Assembly: GCA_958452935.1 (NCBI GenBank)
Contig: CAUDVX010000001.1
Span: forward strand, 124,001-188,000
Direction: 5' to 3'
Source of the DNA: an uncultured Collinsella sp.
GTDB lineage: Bacteria; Actinomycetota; Coriobacteriia; Coriobacteriales; Coriobacteriaceae
Length of the DNA: 64,000 nucleotides
The translations under genes and the position numbers were made by a program. This document shows positions 36,874 to 44,448 of this stretch, one piece after another. A model generated the notes under the pieces. That model saw only the letters and a program-made list of their open reading frames with translations. It did no database searches and was not told the origin of the DNA. The stretch's first letter is position 1; each line of letters opens with the position of its first letter.

Positions 36874-37111
36874 CTTTTAATACCTTTCTATAGATATAAA
36901 TATCTTAATAATAGTAATAGTACTGACGAAACTGTTGATTACTTCTAAAAGTGCAGGTCAGCCCTAAAAAGAGAATCGACAGGAACTTGTGTGCAACCGG
37001 GTATGTTTTCCACGTTCAAAACCTGCGCAAAACTTTTCATCACCGCGGCTCGAGTTTTTGACACCTTATAACCGACGTTTCGACAAGTTTTCAACAGGTG
37101 TGTCCATTTAC
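36874..37111. other. dnaA-dnaN spacer with AT-rich stretch and DnaA-box-like motifs
   Basis: A 40-bp very AT-rich stretch (36888-36925) could be an unwinding element. TTTTCCACG (37006-37014) and TTTTCAACA (37088-37096) are DnaA-box-like, and TTTCGACAAGTTTTCAA recurs in the gap upstream of the GHKL gene. It may be a second lobe of a bipartite origin, or simply the dnaN promoter region controlled by DnaA. Confidence 0.5.
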
Positions 37112-38836
37112 CTACGAGCGCAGTGTAATTTTATCGCGCAGCGACTTGAGGTCTTCGGTAACGGTCCGGTCTTCCTGAATCATCTTCTGAACCTTTTTAT
37201 AGCTCGTGCTGACGGTCGAGTGGTTGCGGTTGCCAAACTCGGCGCCCACGGCCGTCGTCGTCATCTCGCACATCTCGATCGCCAGGTAGATAGCGATATG
37301 GCGCGCCTTGGCGATATTGGCGTTGCGGCGAGGCCCGATGAGTTCCTCGTGCGTCACACCGTATTGCTCCTCGATGACGGACTGGACCGTCTGCACATTG
37401 ATCTTCTTGGCCGATGTGTCGAAGTACTGGTTGGCGATGGCGTCGATGTCGTCAAAGGTGAGCTCCCCGCCCTCGCGCTCGCGATCGCCCGCTTCGCCGG
37501 CACAACGCTCGCAAAAGCTCTCGAGCTCGCGGATGTTGGTGCCCGAGACCTCGGCCATGTGTTTAAAGTGCGCGTCGGTCAGATGTCCGCCGTCGCCCCC
37601 GTAGGCCGCTAACAGCGAGTCGTTGCCTGCCTCGGGTGCGGCGGCGATCGTATTCTCGTAATAACGCTGCAAAATCTTGTACTTCATCTCGTAGCTGGGC
37701 TCCGCCACCAGGCACAGCAGACCGGCATTAAAGCGACTGGTCAGGCGCTCGTCCATATTAAGGTCCTTGGGGGCGCGGTCGGCGGCGATCACGACCTTCT
37801 TGTTGTTACGGATGAATTCGTCCATCAACTGGAAGAAGTAATCCACGCTCGCGCGCTTGCCAATGATGTTCTGGATGTCATCGATGATGAGCACGTCGAC
37901 GCCGTGGTACGCCTGCATAATGGGGGCGTTGCTCTTCTTTTGGCGGTCGAATTCCGTCATCAAGTCGTCCAGATATGCCTGCGAGTTGGCGTACTTCACC
38001 TTGATCTCGGGCGATTTCTCCGCCAGCTCGTTTTTGATGGCGAGCAGCAGGTGCGTCTTGCCCAGGCCCGATTTGCCGTAGATGAACAGCGACGTGCAGG
38101 TGCCGGGCGTGTCTGCAAGCATGGCGAATTTGAGCGCCGATCGGTAGGCAAGACTGTTCTCCGGTCCGAAGACGAAGTTTTCAAACGTGAATTTCGAATT
38201 CGCCGCGAGGGGTGCCCCGTCTGCGTTTTTCTCGACTGCCGCCGGGGCCGCCGCCGAAGGTGCTGCCGGCGCTGCGGACGAACTCGCGCTTTTCGCCGGT
38301 GGCCTGCCATTCATTTGGGTCATCATGCGGCGGAAATCGTCGGCGGACAACGTGTTTTTAATTGCAATGCCCGATTCCTCGCCGGGTGTCGTCTCGTGTG
38401 CGACGGGCATATGCGTGGCGGTCGGGATGGGCGAGGGGGCTGGCTCTACCGCCGGTGCGACCGAAGCGGTCGGCTGCGGTGCCATGGTTTCACGGGAAAC
38501 ATCGTCGCGTCGAGGCTCGGGCGCCGGCGTTGCCGCTGCGGTGGCGGTCACTGCCGAGTGAGTGTCCGGGGCCGTATTTGCCGAGGCGCCTTGCGGTGCC
38601 ACGATATTGAGCGCGATCGGTGCAAAGGCGATCTCTTCTAGGTACGCCTCGATGGTCGGCTGATGCTTTTTGAGCTGAGCGATGGCAAAGCGCGAAGGGG
38701 CCTCAATCGTCAGAGTGTCCTCGGTTAAACTTACGGCGCGCGATTGTCCCAGCATGTTGATGAGGCGTGCATCTTGGCCGTCGCGCTGACAAAAGGCGAT
38801 GGCATCTCCCAGGATGATGCTTGCTTCCTCGTCCAC
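37112..38836 (-). CDS. dnaA: Chromosomal replication initiator protein DnaA
   Basis: AAA+ initiator that binds and opens oriC. 574 residues. Domain I occupies residues 1-85; the Ala/Pro/Thr-rich domain II linker is unusually long (about 90-220). The AAA+ module carries Walker A (YGKSGLGKTHLL) and Walker B (VLIIDDIQ). C-terminal domain IV binds DNA and reads AVGAEFGNRNHSTVSTSYKK where most DnaA proteins have GGRDHTTV. GTG start at 38836. It is 15 bp downstream of the GHKL gene, so they share a promoter. A degenerate parS site lies in the linker-coding part. Confidence 0.97.
   Translation of the reverse strand: MDEEASIILGDAIAFCQRDGQDARLINMLGQSRAVSLTEDTLTIEAPSRFAIAQLKKHQPTIEAYLEEIAFAPIALNIVAPQGASANTAPDTHSAVTATAAATPAPEPRRDDVSRETMAPQPTASVAPAVEPAPSPIPTATHMPVAHETTPGEESGIAIKNTLSADDFRRMMTQMNGRPPAKSASSSAAPAAPSAAAPAAVEKNADGAPLAANSKFTFENFVFGPENSLAYRSALKFAMLADTPGTCTSLFIYGKSGLGKTHLLLAIKNELAEKSPEIKVKYANSQAYLDDLMTEFDRQKKSNAPIMQAYHGVDVLIIDDIQNIIGKRASVDYFFQLMDEFIRNNKKVVIAADRAPKDLNMDERLTSRFNAGLLCLVAEPSYEMKYKILQRYYENTIAAAPEAGNDSLLAAYGGDGGHLTDAHFKHMAEVSGTNIRELESFCERCAGEAGDREREGGELTFDDIDAIANQYFDTSAKKINVQTVQSVIEEQYGVTHEELIGPRRNANIAKARHIAIYLAIEMCEMTTTAVGAEFGNRNHSTVSTSYKKVQKMIQEDRTVTEDLKSLRDKITLRS
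38486..38501. promoter_or_regulatory. Degenerate parS-like site inside dnaA
   Basis: GGTTTCACGGGAAACA differs from the perfect sites near parA at two of 16 positions. On the coding strand it encodes VSRET. ParB may bind weakly here. Confidence 0.45.
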
Positions 38837-38851
38837 TGTTTCTCCCGCTCC

Positions 38852-40204
38852 TTAACTTTGGGCTCGCACGCGAGCGCTGCCTATTTCGGTCAGATGATAT
38901 TTCTGGCCATGTTTGATTATCAAGCCGGCCTGTGCCAAGTCGTTGAGCGTTCGCGACCACGTGGGCGCTGAGTTTCCAAACGCTCGTGCCAGGTCGGTTG
39001 CGCCACACTCCTGGTTTTGAGCCAGATAGCCCAGTGCCGCTTCGCCGCGCTCGCTCACAAATACGTTTTGCTGCGGCTGTGCATATTGATTCGCCGCATT
39101 AGGATACATCATTTGAGCTGCTGGTTGTTGAGAACTCTGCATGGGCAGCGGCTGCTGTTGAAAACTTTGAGGCCACTGTTGGTAAGGCTGCGGGGGCATC
39201 TGCTGGGCCCATGGGTTGTACTGCGCCTGGGGCATCTGTTGGTACGGCTGCTGGTATCCCAGCGGGTATTGCTGGGGGTATGCCTGCGCATATCCCGTTT
39301 GCGGTGCGTATTGAGCCGGATACCCTTGCGGGTTCGGTTGATAGGACATCTGCTGTGCGGCCGGTGCGCCCGCCATCTGCTGCAAGGTTCCCGCGTCCTG
39401 GCCCATCGCTGGCTTTGCATCGGGTATGTTTTGGGGAATCGCGCCCGAGGGTGCCTGGAGCTCTTGCATGGGGGCCATGCCAGGCTGCTGCATGGGGGCC
39501 ATTTGCTGTTGCACCTGTTGCATCGCTGCGGGTTGCTGCGTGAAGGCGCCCGGCATGGGATATGCCTGCTGCTCTGTTTCGGGCCGCACGGCTGCCCCGC
39601 GCCCGCCAGCACGTTCGATTTCCTGCACGCGCTTGGGGTCCAGACTTACCGTCACGACGGTGCCGTTGCCCATGTTGTCCTCGATGGAGACGGCGCCGCC
39701 GGCGTTTTCCAAGTACTCCTGTACCATGGGAAACCCGGCGCCGGTGCCGCGGATATACCGTTTCATCTTGCTGTTTGCGCTGGTTACGCCAAAGTCGAAG
39801 GCACGCTCTTTGTCGTCGATGCCCGGACCCTGATCGGCAAAGCGGATGGTATCGCCACCGTCGAGAATTGAGATGATGGGCTCTGCGAAATGCGCGTGGA
39901 TAAAGTTTTCGACAATCTCGCGGATAACCATCAGCGAGATGCGTCCTCCCTGTTCTTTCATGCACTGATAGACGGTGTTAGTTGTCTCTTCCAAGTAGGT
40001 ACGGACGTCTTGTGGTTCGATGACGATGACACGTGGTGTCGACAGCATGTCGTCGTAGACCGCGATGCGCGCTGCATACATAGCCTTTGGTGCTTGTGCG
40101 GTGACCTGCTCGCTCTCGTTGCGTTCTTCGCGCACGCCGGTGATGTGCTCGTTGTCGGGTGCCGGATCACCGGAATCGACCATGGTGTAGAAGTCGTCAG
40201 ACAT
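38852..40204 (-). CDS. GHKL-ATPase with long Gln/Pro linker and winged-helix domain, in the origin locus
   Basis: Unnamed 450-residue protein. Residues 60-190 form a complete Bergerat ATP-binding fold: N-box REIVENFIHAH (Glu96, Asn100), G1 box DQGPGID (124-130), G2-like RGTGAGFPMV (152-161) and GNGTVVTV (about 179-186), close to anti-sigma kinases of the SpoIIAB/RsbW kind and to sensor kinases, but with no phospho-acceptor domain. Residues 210-385 are a low-complexity Gln/Pro/Met/Tyr/Ala linker. The C-terminal 65 residues (EAALGYLAQNQECGATDLAR onward) look like a winged helix. It lies between the putative origin and dnaA, on the dnaA strand, and is probably transcribed with dnaA. A role in controlling initiation or dnaA transcription is inference. 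Confidence 0.8.
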   Translation of the reverse strand: MSDDFYTMVDSGDPAPDNEHITGVREERNESEQVTAQAPKAMYAARIAVYDDMLSTPRVIVIEPQDVRTYLEETTNTVYQCMKEQGGRISLMVIREIVENFIHAHFAEPIISILDGGDTIRFADQGPGIDDKERAFDFGVTSANSKMKRYIRGTGAGFPMVQEYLENAGGAVSIEDNMGNGTVVTVSLDPKRVQEIERAGGRGAAVRPETEQQAYPMPGAFTQQPAAMQQVQQQMAPMQQPGMAPMQELQAPSGAIPQNIPDAKPAMGQDAGTLQQMAGAPAAQQMSYQPNPQGYPAQYAPQTGYAQAYPQQYPLGYQQPYQQMPQAQYNPWAQQMPPQPYQQWPQSFQQQPLPMQSSQQPAAQMMYPNAANQYAQPQQNVFVSERGEAALGYLAQNQECGATDLARAFGNSAPTWSRTLNDLAQAGLIIKHGQKYHLTEIGSARVRAQS

Positions 40205-40447
40205 GCCGCTCGCAATCTTTCAAAAGGTTTTGAACAAATAGTAGCTCACCACGCAATGTTTCTCATCTTTCGACAAGTTTTCAAAACCTGTTGAAAACTT
40301 TGGAAAACGGACGAAAAGTTCTCAACATTTCCAACATGACCTGTTGAAAACTCGATGAAATTTCGTGAAAAGTTGCCTGCTGCCTCAAATGCCGGTTCTG
40401 CTTATGGGGGAACCGTGTACTCTTTGCAACCTTTCACCTTTGATTTC
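40205..40447. other. Putative replication origin (oriC)
   Basis: The coding strand flips here. The gap contains no gene but has TGTTGAAAA at 40289-40297 and 40342-40350, TTCTCAACA at 40319-40327, TTTCCAACA at 40328-40336, and a perfect 10-bp palindrome AAGTTTTCAA/TTGAAAACTT at 40275-40300. These are all relatives of one 9-mer, TTTTCAACA, at tight spacing. The sequence is also clearly AT-richer than the flanking genes. I read these as non-canonical DnaA boxes. Confidence 0.65.
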
Positions 40448-40477
40448 TTGACATTTGAACATTGATTTCCCTACAAT
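40448..40477 (+). promoter_or_regulatory. rpmH promoter
   Basis: Perfect TTGACA and TACAAT 18 bp apart, about 70 bp upstream of rpmH. It drives the rpmH-rnpA-yidD-yidC-jag unit. Confidence 0.8.
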
Positions 40478-40549
40478 CTTCAAGCTCACGTGTCTATATC
40501 TGCGTCCGCGCCCCCGCGGACACTCGAAATGCAGCAGGAGGAACTTAAG

Positions 40550-40684
40550 ATGAAGCGTACGTATCAGCCTAATAAGCGTAAGCGTGCCAAGACCCATGGC
40601 TTCCGTGCCCGTATGGCCACTAAGGGTGGTCGTGCCGTGCTCGCCCGTCGTCGCGCCAAGGGCCGCAAGCGTCTCACTGTCTAG
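40550..40684 (+). CDS. rpmH: 50S ribosomal protein L34
   Basis: 44-residue basic ribosomal protein; MKRTYQPNKRKRAKTHGFRA is the universal L34 start. RBS AGGAGG-like (GCAGGAGGAAC) upstream. First gene to the right of the origin, followed by rnpA as in nearly all bacteria. Confidence 0.97.
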   Translation: MKRTYQPNKRKRAKTHGFRARMATKGGRAVLARRRAKGRKRLTV

Positions 40685-40704
40685 CAGCGATACACACATC
40701 TCGC

Positions 40705-41043
40705 ATGAAGACTATTAAGTCTCGGCAAGATTTCGAGCATGTGTTCAGTCAGGGGCGTCGTTTCAATCACCCTCTGATTCGAATGACCATATGTGAATCG
40801 GTTGGCGAAGGCGACTCCGGAAGGGTCGCCTTCGTTGGTGCTAAACGACTCGGTTGTGCTGTCGTGCGCAACCGATCTAAGCGTGTGATGCGCGAGGCCG
40901 CCCGCAGCTGTGGATTTCCCGTTGCGGGTTATGACATCATCTTGTTCGCGACTCCCAAGACGAGGGTTTCCTCGCCGGAGGAGATGGACAAGGCGTTGCG
41001 TTCGCTTATGAAACGCGCCGGCGTTGCCGGGGAGGAGCGATGA
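40705..41043 (+). CDS. rnpA: Ribonuclease P protein component
   Basis: Basic protein cofactor of RNase P, which matures tRNA 5' ends. 112 residues. Diagnostic motif is AVVRNRSKRVMREAARSCG (the RNR motif), preceded by FVGAKRLG. Starts MKTIKSRQDFEHVF. It overlaps yidD by four bases (ATGA). Confidence 0.95.
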   Translation: MKTIKSRQDFEHVFSQGRRFNHPLIRMTICESVGEGDSGRVAFVGAKRLGCAVVRNRSKRVMREAARSCGFPVAGYDIILFATPKTRVSSPEEMDKALRSLMKRAGVAGEER

Positions 41044-41264
41044 GCAATCACGTTTTGCGACGTGTTGCCATCGCTCCTATTCGCATATATCAACAGGTTG
41101 TTTCGCCCTTATTACCTGACGCCTGCATTTATTACCCAACGTGCTCGCAATACGCCGTTCAGGCGATTGAGAAGTACGGTGTTTTGAGAGGCTGCTGGCT
41201 TGCCGTGAGGCGCATCGCTCGCTGCAATCCCCTGCACGTCGGCGGTTATGACCCTGTGCCTTAG
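41040..41264 (+). CDS. yidD: Membrane protein insertion efficiency factor YidD
   Basis: Small membrane-associated protein that supports YidC-dependent insertion. 74 residues with CIYYPTCSQYAVQAIEKYG and RCNPLHVGGYDPVP, both invariant family motifs. Translationally coupled to rnpA and 29 bp before yidC. Confidence 0.95.
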   Translation: MSNHVLRRVAIAPIRIYQQVVSPLLPDACIYYPTCSQYAVQAIEKYGVLRGCWLAVRRIARCNPLHVGGYDPVP

Positions 41265-41293
41265 CGGGCACTCGCTATCGGAGGAAAACTTAC

Positions 41294-42064
41294 ATGTGGG
41301 ATTGGATCGTTAACATCCTTTTTGAGCTGCTCAAGCTCATCCAGACCTTTGCGGTCGACTGGGGCCTGTCCATCATCATTTTGGTGGTCATCATCCGTCT
41401 GCTGCTGACGCCGCTTATGCTCAAGTCGACCAAGTCGACGGCTCGCATGCAGGTGCTGCAGCCTAAGATGCTCGAGATCCAGGAGCGCTATGCCGACGAT
41501 CCCCAGCGTCAGGCCGAGGAGATGCAGAAGTTCTACAGCGAGAACAAGTTCAACCCCATGGCTGGTTGTCTGCCGCTGTTGATCCAGATGCCCGTCCTGT
41601 TCGCCCTGTTTACGCTACTGCGTAACCTGCCGAACTACTTTAGCGACGGCACGTTCTCGTTCTTCAACATCCTGCCTGACCTTACCACCACGCCGAGCGC
41701 TTCCTTTGCCGATGGCTTTATGGTTGCGCTGCCTGCGCTGGTTTGCCTGATTCTGTTCGCTGTCTTGACCCTGATTCCGCAGCTGTATATGTCTCGCAAT
41801 CAGACCGGTCAGCAGGCCCAGAGCATGCGCATGATGGCCGTTGTCATGACCGTCATGATGCTTTGGATGGGCTGGAGCCTGCCCGTCGGCGTTCTGCTTT
41901 ACTACGATGTGTCTTCTGCCTGGCAGGTTATCCAGCAGATCTTCGTGACGCAGAAGGTTATCGACAAGGCCAAGGCCGATGAGGAGGAGCGCCTCAAGAA
42001 CGCTCCGCTACAGGTCGAGGTTACCCGTCGCGAGAAGAAGCCGCGTCCGCACAAGAAGAAGTAG
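41294..42064 (+). CDS. yidC: Membrane protein insertase YidC/Oxa1
   Basis: Inserts and folds inner-membrane proteins, with or without SecYEG. 256 residues of the Gram-positive type: a first span (residues 18-38), a cytoplasmic hairpin rich in Lys/Gln/Arg (KSTARMQVLQPKMLEIQERY), then three to four further spans ending near LLYYDVSSAWQVIQQ, and a basic tail ending RREKKPRPHKKK. The basic tail is typical of ribosome binding. RBS GGAGG-like. Confidence 0.96.
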   Translation: MWDWIVNILFELLKLIQTFAVDWGLSIIILVVIIRLLLTPLMLKSTKSTARMQVLQPKMLEIQERYADDPQRQAEEMQKFYSENKFNPMAGCLPLLIQMPVLFALFTLLRNLPNYFSDGTFSFFNILPDLTTTPSASFADGFMVALPALVCLILFAVLTLIPQLYMSRNQTGQQAQSMRMMAVVMTVMMLWMGWSLPVGVLLYYDVSSAWQVIQQIFVTQKVIDKAKADEEERLKNAPLQVEVTRREKKPRPHKKK

Positions 42065-42109
42065 TCGGGATATCAATCTTATTTAGGTACCTAACTTTTG
42101 GAGTACGTT

Positions 42110-42679
42110 ATGTCTGAAGAGATCATCGAGGATATGCTTGAGGAGGTTGCCCCGCAGATTGCGGGCGATTATCTCGAGATTGCACAGCGCTACAAGGCCG
42201 GTGAAGAGCTGACCGATGAGGAGCTCGACACCATTGCCGATGTTGCGATTTCTATTCTGCGTTCCATCCTTTCGCACTTCGATGCCGCCAACTCTCCTAT
42301 TGATGAGTACGAGGGCGACGAGGGCGAGCTGATTCTGGATGTTACGGCTCCTGATCTTGCTGTTCTCATTGGCCGTCATGGTCGTACCCTTGATGCCCTT
42401 CAGGTTATGTTCTCTTTGCTGGTGAGCCGCAAGCTTGGCTTTAGGTATCCGGTTGTGGTTGACGTTGAGGGGTACAAGAGCCGTCGTCAGGACAAGGTTG
42501 CCTCTATGGCTCAGTCTGCCGCCGAGCGTGCCATTCGTACTCATAAGAGTGTTTCGCTTCCGCCCATGAATGCCTATGAGCGCCGACTGGTTCATATCGC
42601 ACTTCGTGGTAATGATGCTGTAGACACCCATTCTGAGGGTTCTGACCCTGATCGCCATGTGGTGATTGTTGCTCGATAA
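42110..42679 (+). CDS. jag: Jag/KhpB-type RNA-binding protein
   Basis: KH plus R3H domain RNA-binding protein, partner of KhpA and linked to cell elongation in Gram-positives. 189 residues. The N-terminal part is acidic (EEIIEDMLEEVAPQIAGDYL); the KH domain near residue 90 reads LAVLIGRHGRTLDALQVM; the R3H domain follows SAAERAIRTHKSVSLPPMNA and YERRLVHIAL. The ATG at 42110 has TTGGAG upstream. Directly after yidC, before the terminator at 42698. Confidence 0.94.
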   Translation: MSEEIIEDMLEEVAPQIAGDYLEIAQRYKAGEELTDEELDTIADVAISILRSILSHFDAANSPIDEYEGDEGELILDVTAPDLAVLIGRHGRTLDALQVMFSLLVSRKLGFRYPVVVDVEGYKSRRQDKVASMAQSAAERAIRTHKSVSLPPMNAYERRLVHIALRGNDAVDTHSEGSDPDRHVVIVAR

Positions 42680-42697
42680 TCTACTCGAGCTTATGCT

Positions 42698-42729
42698 AAG
42701 GGGGCGTGGTTTCCACGTCCCCTTTTTTT
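42698..42729 (+). terminator. Terminator of the rpmH-jag operon
   Basis: AAGGGGGCGTGG/CCACGTCCCC stem, loop TTT, then TTTTTTT. Confidence 0.9.
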
Positions 42730-42775
42730 GTCAAAAGTTCTCGATACACTGATTTTTGTCAGAAAGGAGCTTCTG

Positions 42776-43513
42776 TTGTTTGTGCTTACAGATCAGCAGG
42801 CTGACGAGATGCTGAGTCGTCTAACTTCCTATTGCAAAGAGTATTCCCTGAGTGTAACTGATACTGAGCTGAGGAAATGTATTCAGCATTTGGATTTGGT
42901 TCTAGAAACAAATAGGACAACCAATCTCACCCGTATTCTTAACGTAGAAGATGCTGCGGTACTTCATATCCTCGACTCACTTGTTTTGCTCCCTTATGTC
43001 AATAAGGCTCCTGAGGGAGCTTTGCTTGATATGGGAACAGGTGCTGGCTTTCCTGGTATTCCGTTAACGATAACAACGCATCGTAAAGCTACTTATATTG
43101 ACTCTGTTGGCAAGAAGGTTGACGCTGTTAATTCTTTTGTTCTTGCTCTTGGATTGAAATATGGTCATGCAGTTCATGATCGCCTCGAAGAATATGCTCG
43201 TAGCCATAAGAAGCAGTTCTCTGTTGTAACCGCCCGTGCATTGGCCCCTCTACCGATTCTTGTTGAGTATGCGGCTCCGTACCTCAAGGATGGTGGGCTA
43301 TTTGTTATCACGAAGGGCAATCCTACGGATGAGGAGCTTGCTTCCGGCATGTCAGCGGCTAAGATCTGCGGCTTCACTTTGCTTTTGAATGACGCAATCG
43401 ATTTGCCTGAGGGCTTGGGTCACAGGGAGTTCATTGTTCTTAAGAAGAGTCATCCGGCATCCGTTTCATTGCCTCGTGCAAATGGCATGGCCAAGAAGAA
43501 TCCGCTTGCCTAG
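42776..43513 (+). CDS. rsmG: 16S rRNA (guanine-N7) methyltransferase RsmG
   Basis: Methylates G527 of 16S rRNA; loss causes low-level streptomycin resistance. 245 residues. SAM-binding motif LLDMGTGAGFPGIPL near residue 85; VTARALAPLPILVEY is conserved later. TTG at 42776 taken as start because AAGGAG precedes it by six bases; a GTG two codons later is also possible. This gene and parA/parB have noticeably lower GC than the rest of the window. Confidence 0.93.
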   Translation: MFVLTDQQADEMLSRLTSYCKEYSLSVTDTELRKCIQHLDLVLETNRTTNLTRILNVEDAAVLHILDSLVLLPYVNKAPEGALLDMGTGAGFPGIPLTITTHRKATYIDSVGKKVDAVNSFVLALGLKYGHAVHDRLEEYARSHKKQFSVVTARALAPLPILVEYAAPYLKDGGLFVITKGNPTDEELASGMSAAKICGFTLLLNDAIDLPEGLGHREFIVLKKSHPASVSLPRANGMAKKNPLA

Positions 43514-43514
43514 A

Positions 43515-43530
43515 TGTTTCACGTGAAACA
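43515..43530. promoter_or_regulatory. parS site 1
   Basis: Perfect TGTTTCACGTGAAACA palindrome, the universal ParB-binding centromere. Begins two bases after the rsmG stop. Confidence 0.97.
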
Positions 43531-43553
43531 TAATGGATACTAACAACTTGCAG

Positions 43554-43569
43554 TGTTTCACGTGAAACA
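43554..43569. promoter_or_regulatory. parS site 2
   Basis: Perfect TGTTTCACGTGAAACA, 23 bp after site 1. Confidence 0.97.
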
Positions 43570-43592
43570 TGGCGGTTGATATTGAATCGGAA

Positions 43593-43608
43593 TGTTTCAC
43601 GTGAAACA
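43593..43608. promoter_or_regulatory. parS site 3
   Basis: Perfect TGTTTCACGTGAAACA, 23 bp after site 2 and 39 bp before parA. The identical 39-bp period means the three sites lie at a regular helical spacing. Confidence 0.97.
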
Positions 43609-43647
43609 TCCTCCGTTAGACAGCTTTAATACACACCAGGAGGGACC

Positions 43648-44448
43648 GTGGGATTTCGCGACGTTAAGCGTTCGAAGAGCGCAAAAGACACGCGTATTAT
43701 TGCAATCATCAATCAAAAAGGCGGCGTCGGTAAGTCGACGACGGCTGTAAACCTTGCTGCAGCACTGGGTGAACAGGGACGCAAGACACTGATTGTCGAT
43801 TTTGATCCGCAGGGAAACAGCACTAGCGGATTTGGAATTGAAAAAGAAGACCTTGATCAGTGCATCTATGATGCATTGCTGAATGACGTGCCGGCAGAAT
43901 CGCTTGTTCTTGATACAAATTGCAAAAAGGTATTCGTTATTCCGGCGACAATTCAGCTTGCAGGTGCCGAAATTGAGCTCGTAAGCGCAATTGCTCGTGA
44001 AACCCGCCTCAAAGATTTGCTTGAGCCGATTCAGGATGAGTTCGATTTTATATTCATCGACTGTCCTCCTTCGCTCGGCCTGCTTACCATCAATGCTTTG
44101 ACCGCAGCAGATAGCGTTTTGATTCCGATCCAGTGCGAGTATTACGCACTCGAGGGCGTTACGAAGCTGCTTGAGTCAATGAAGATGGTCAAATCACGTC
44201 TGAATAAGGGCTTAGACACCTATGGTGTGCTTATGACCATGTATGACTCGCGTACTTCTCTGTCGAATCAGGTTGTTGAGGAAGTTCAGTCGTACTTTGG
44301 CGATAAAGCTTTTAAGACCTTAATTCCTCGTACCGTAAAAATCTCTGAGGCTCCGTCTTTTGGAGAGCCTGTGATTACCTATGCACCTCAAAATAAGGGT
44401 GCAAAAGCGTATATGAACCTTGCAAAAGAGGTGATCAAGCGTGCCTAG
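43648..44448 (+). CDS. parA: Chromosome partitioning ATPase ParA (Soj)
   Basis: MinD/ParA-type ATPase that positions the ParB-parS complex and influences DnaA. 266 residues. Deviant Walker A KGGVGKSTT near residue 24, FDPQGN, and Walker B FIFIDCPPSLG. GTG start at 43648 with AGGAGG upstream. Overlaps parB by eight bases. Confidence 0.96.
   Translation: MGFRDVKRSKSAKDTRIIAIINQKGGVGKSTTAVNLAAALGEQGRKTLIVDFDPQGNSTSGFGIEKEDLDQCIYDALLNDVPAESLVLDTNCKKVFVIPATIQLAGAEIELVSAIARETRLKDLLEPIQDEFDFIFIDCPPSLGLLTINALTAADSVLIPIQCEYYALEGVTKLLESMKMVKSRLNKGLDTYGVLMTMYDSRTSLSNQVVEEVQSYFGDKAFKTLIPRTVKISEAPSFGEPVITYAPQNKGAKAYMNLAKEVIKRA

Noticed and set aside
43515..43608. CRISPR-like array of regularly spaced repeats
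   Set aside because: The three 16-bp units are perfect parS sites; there are only three and no cas genes.
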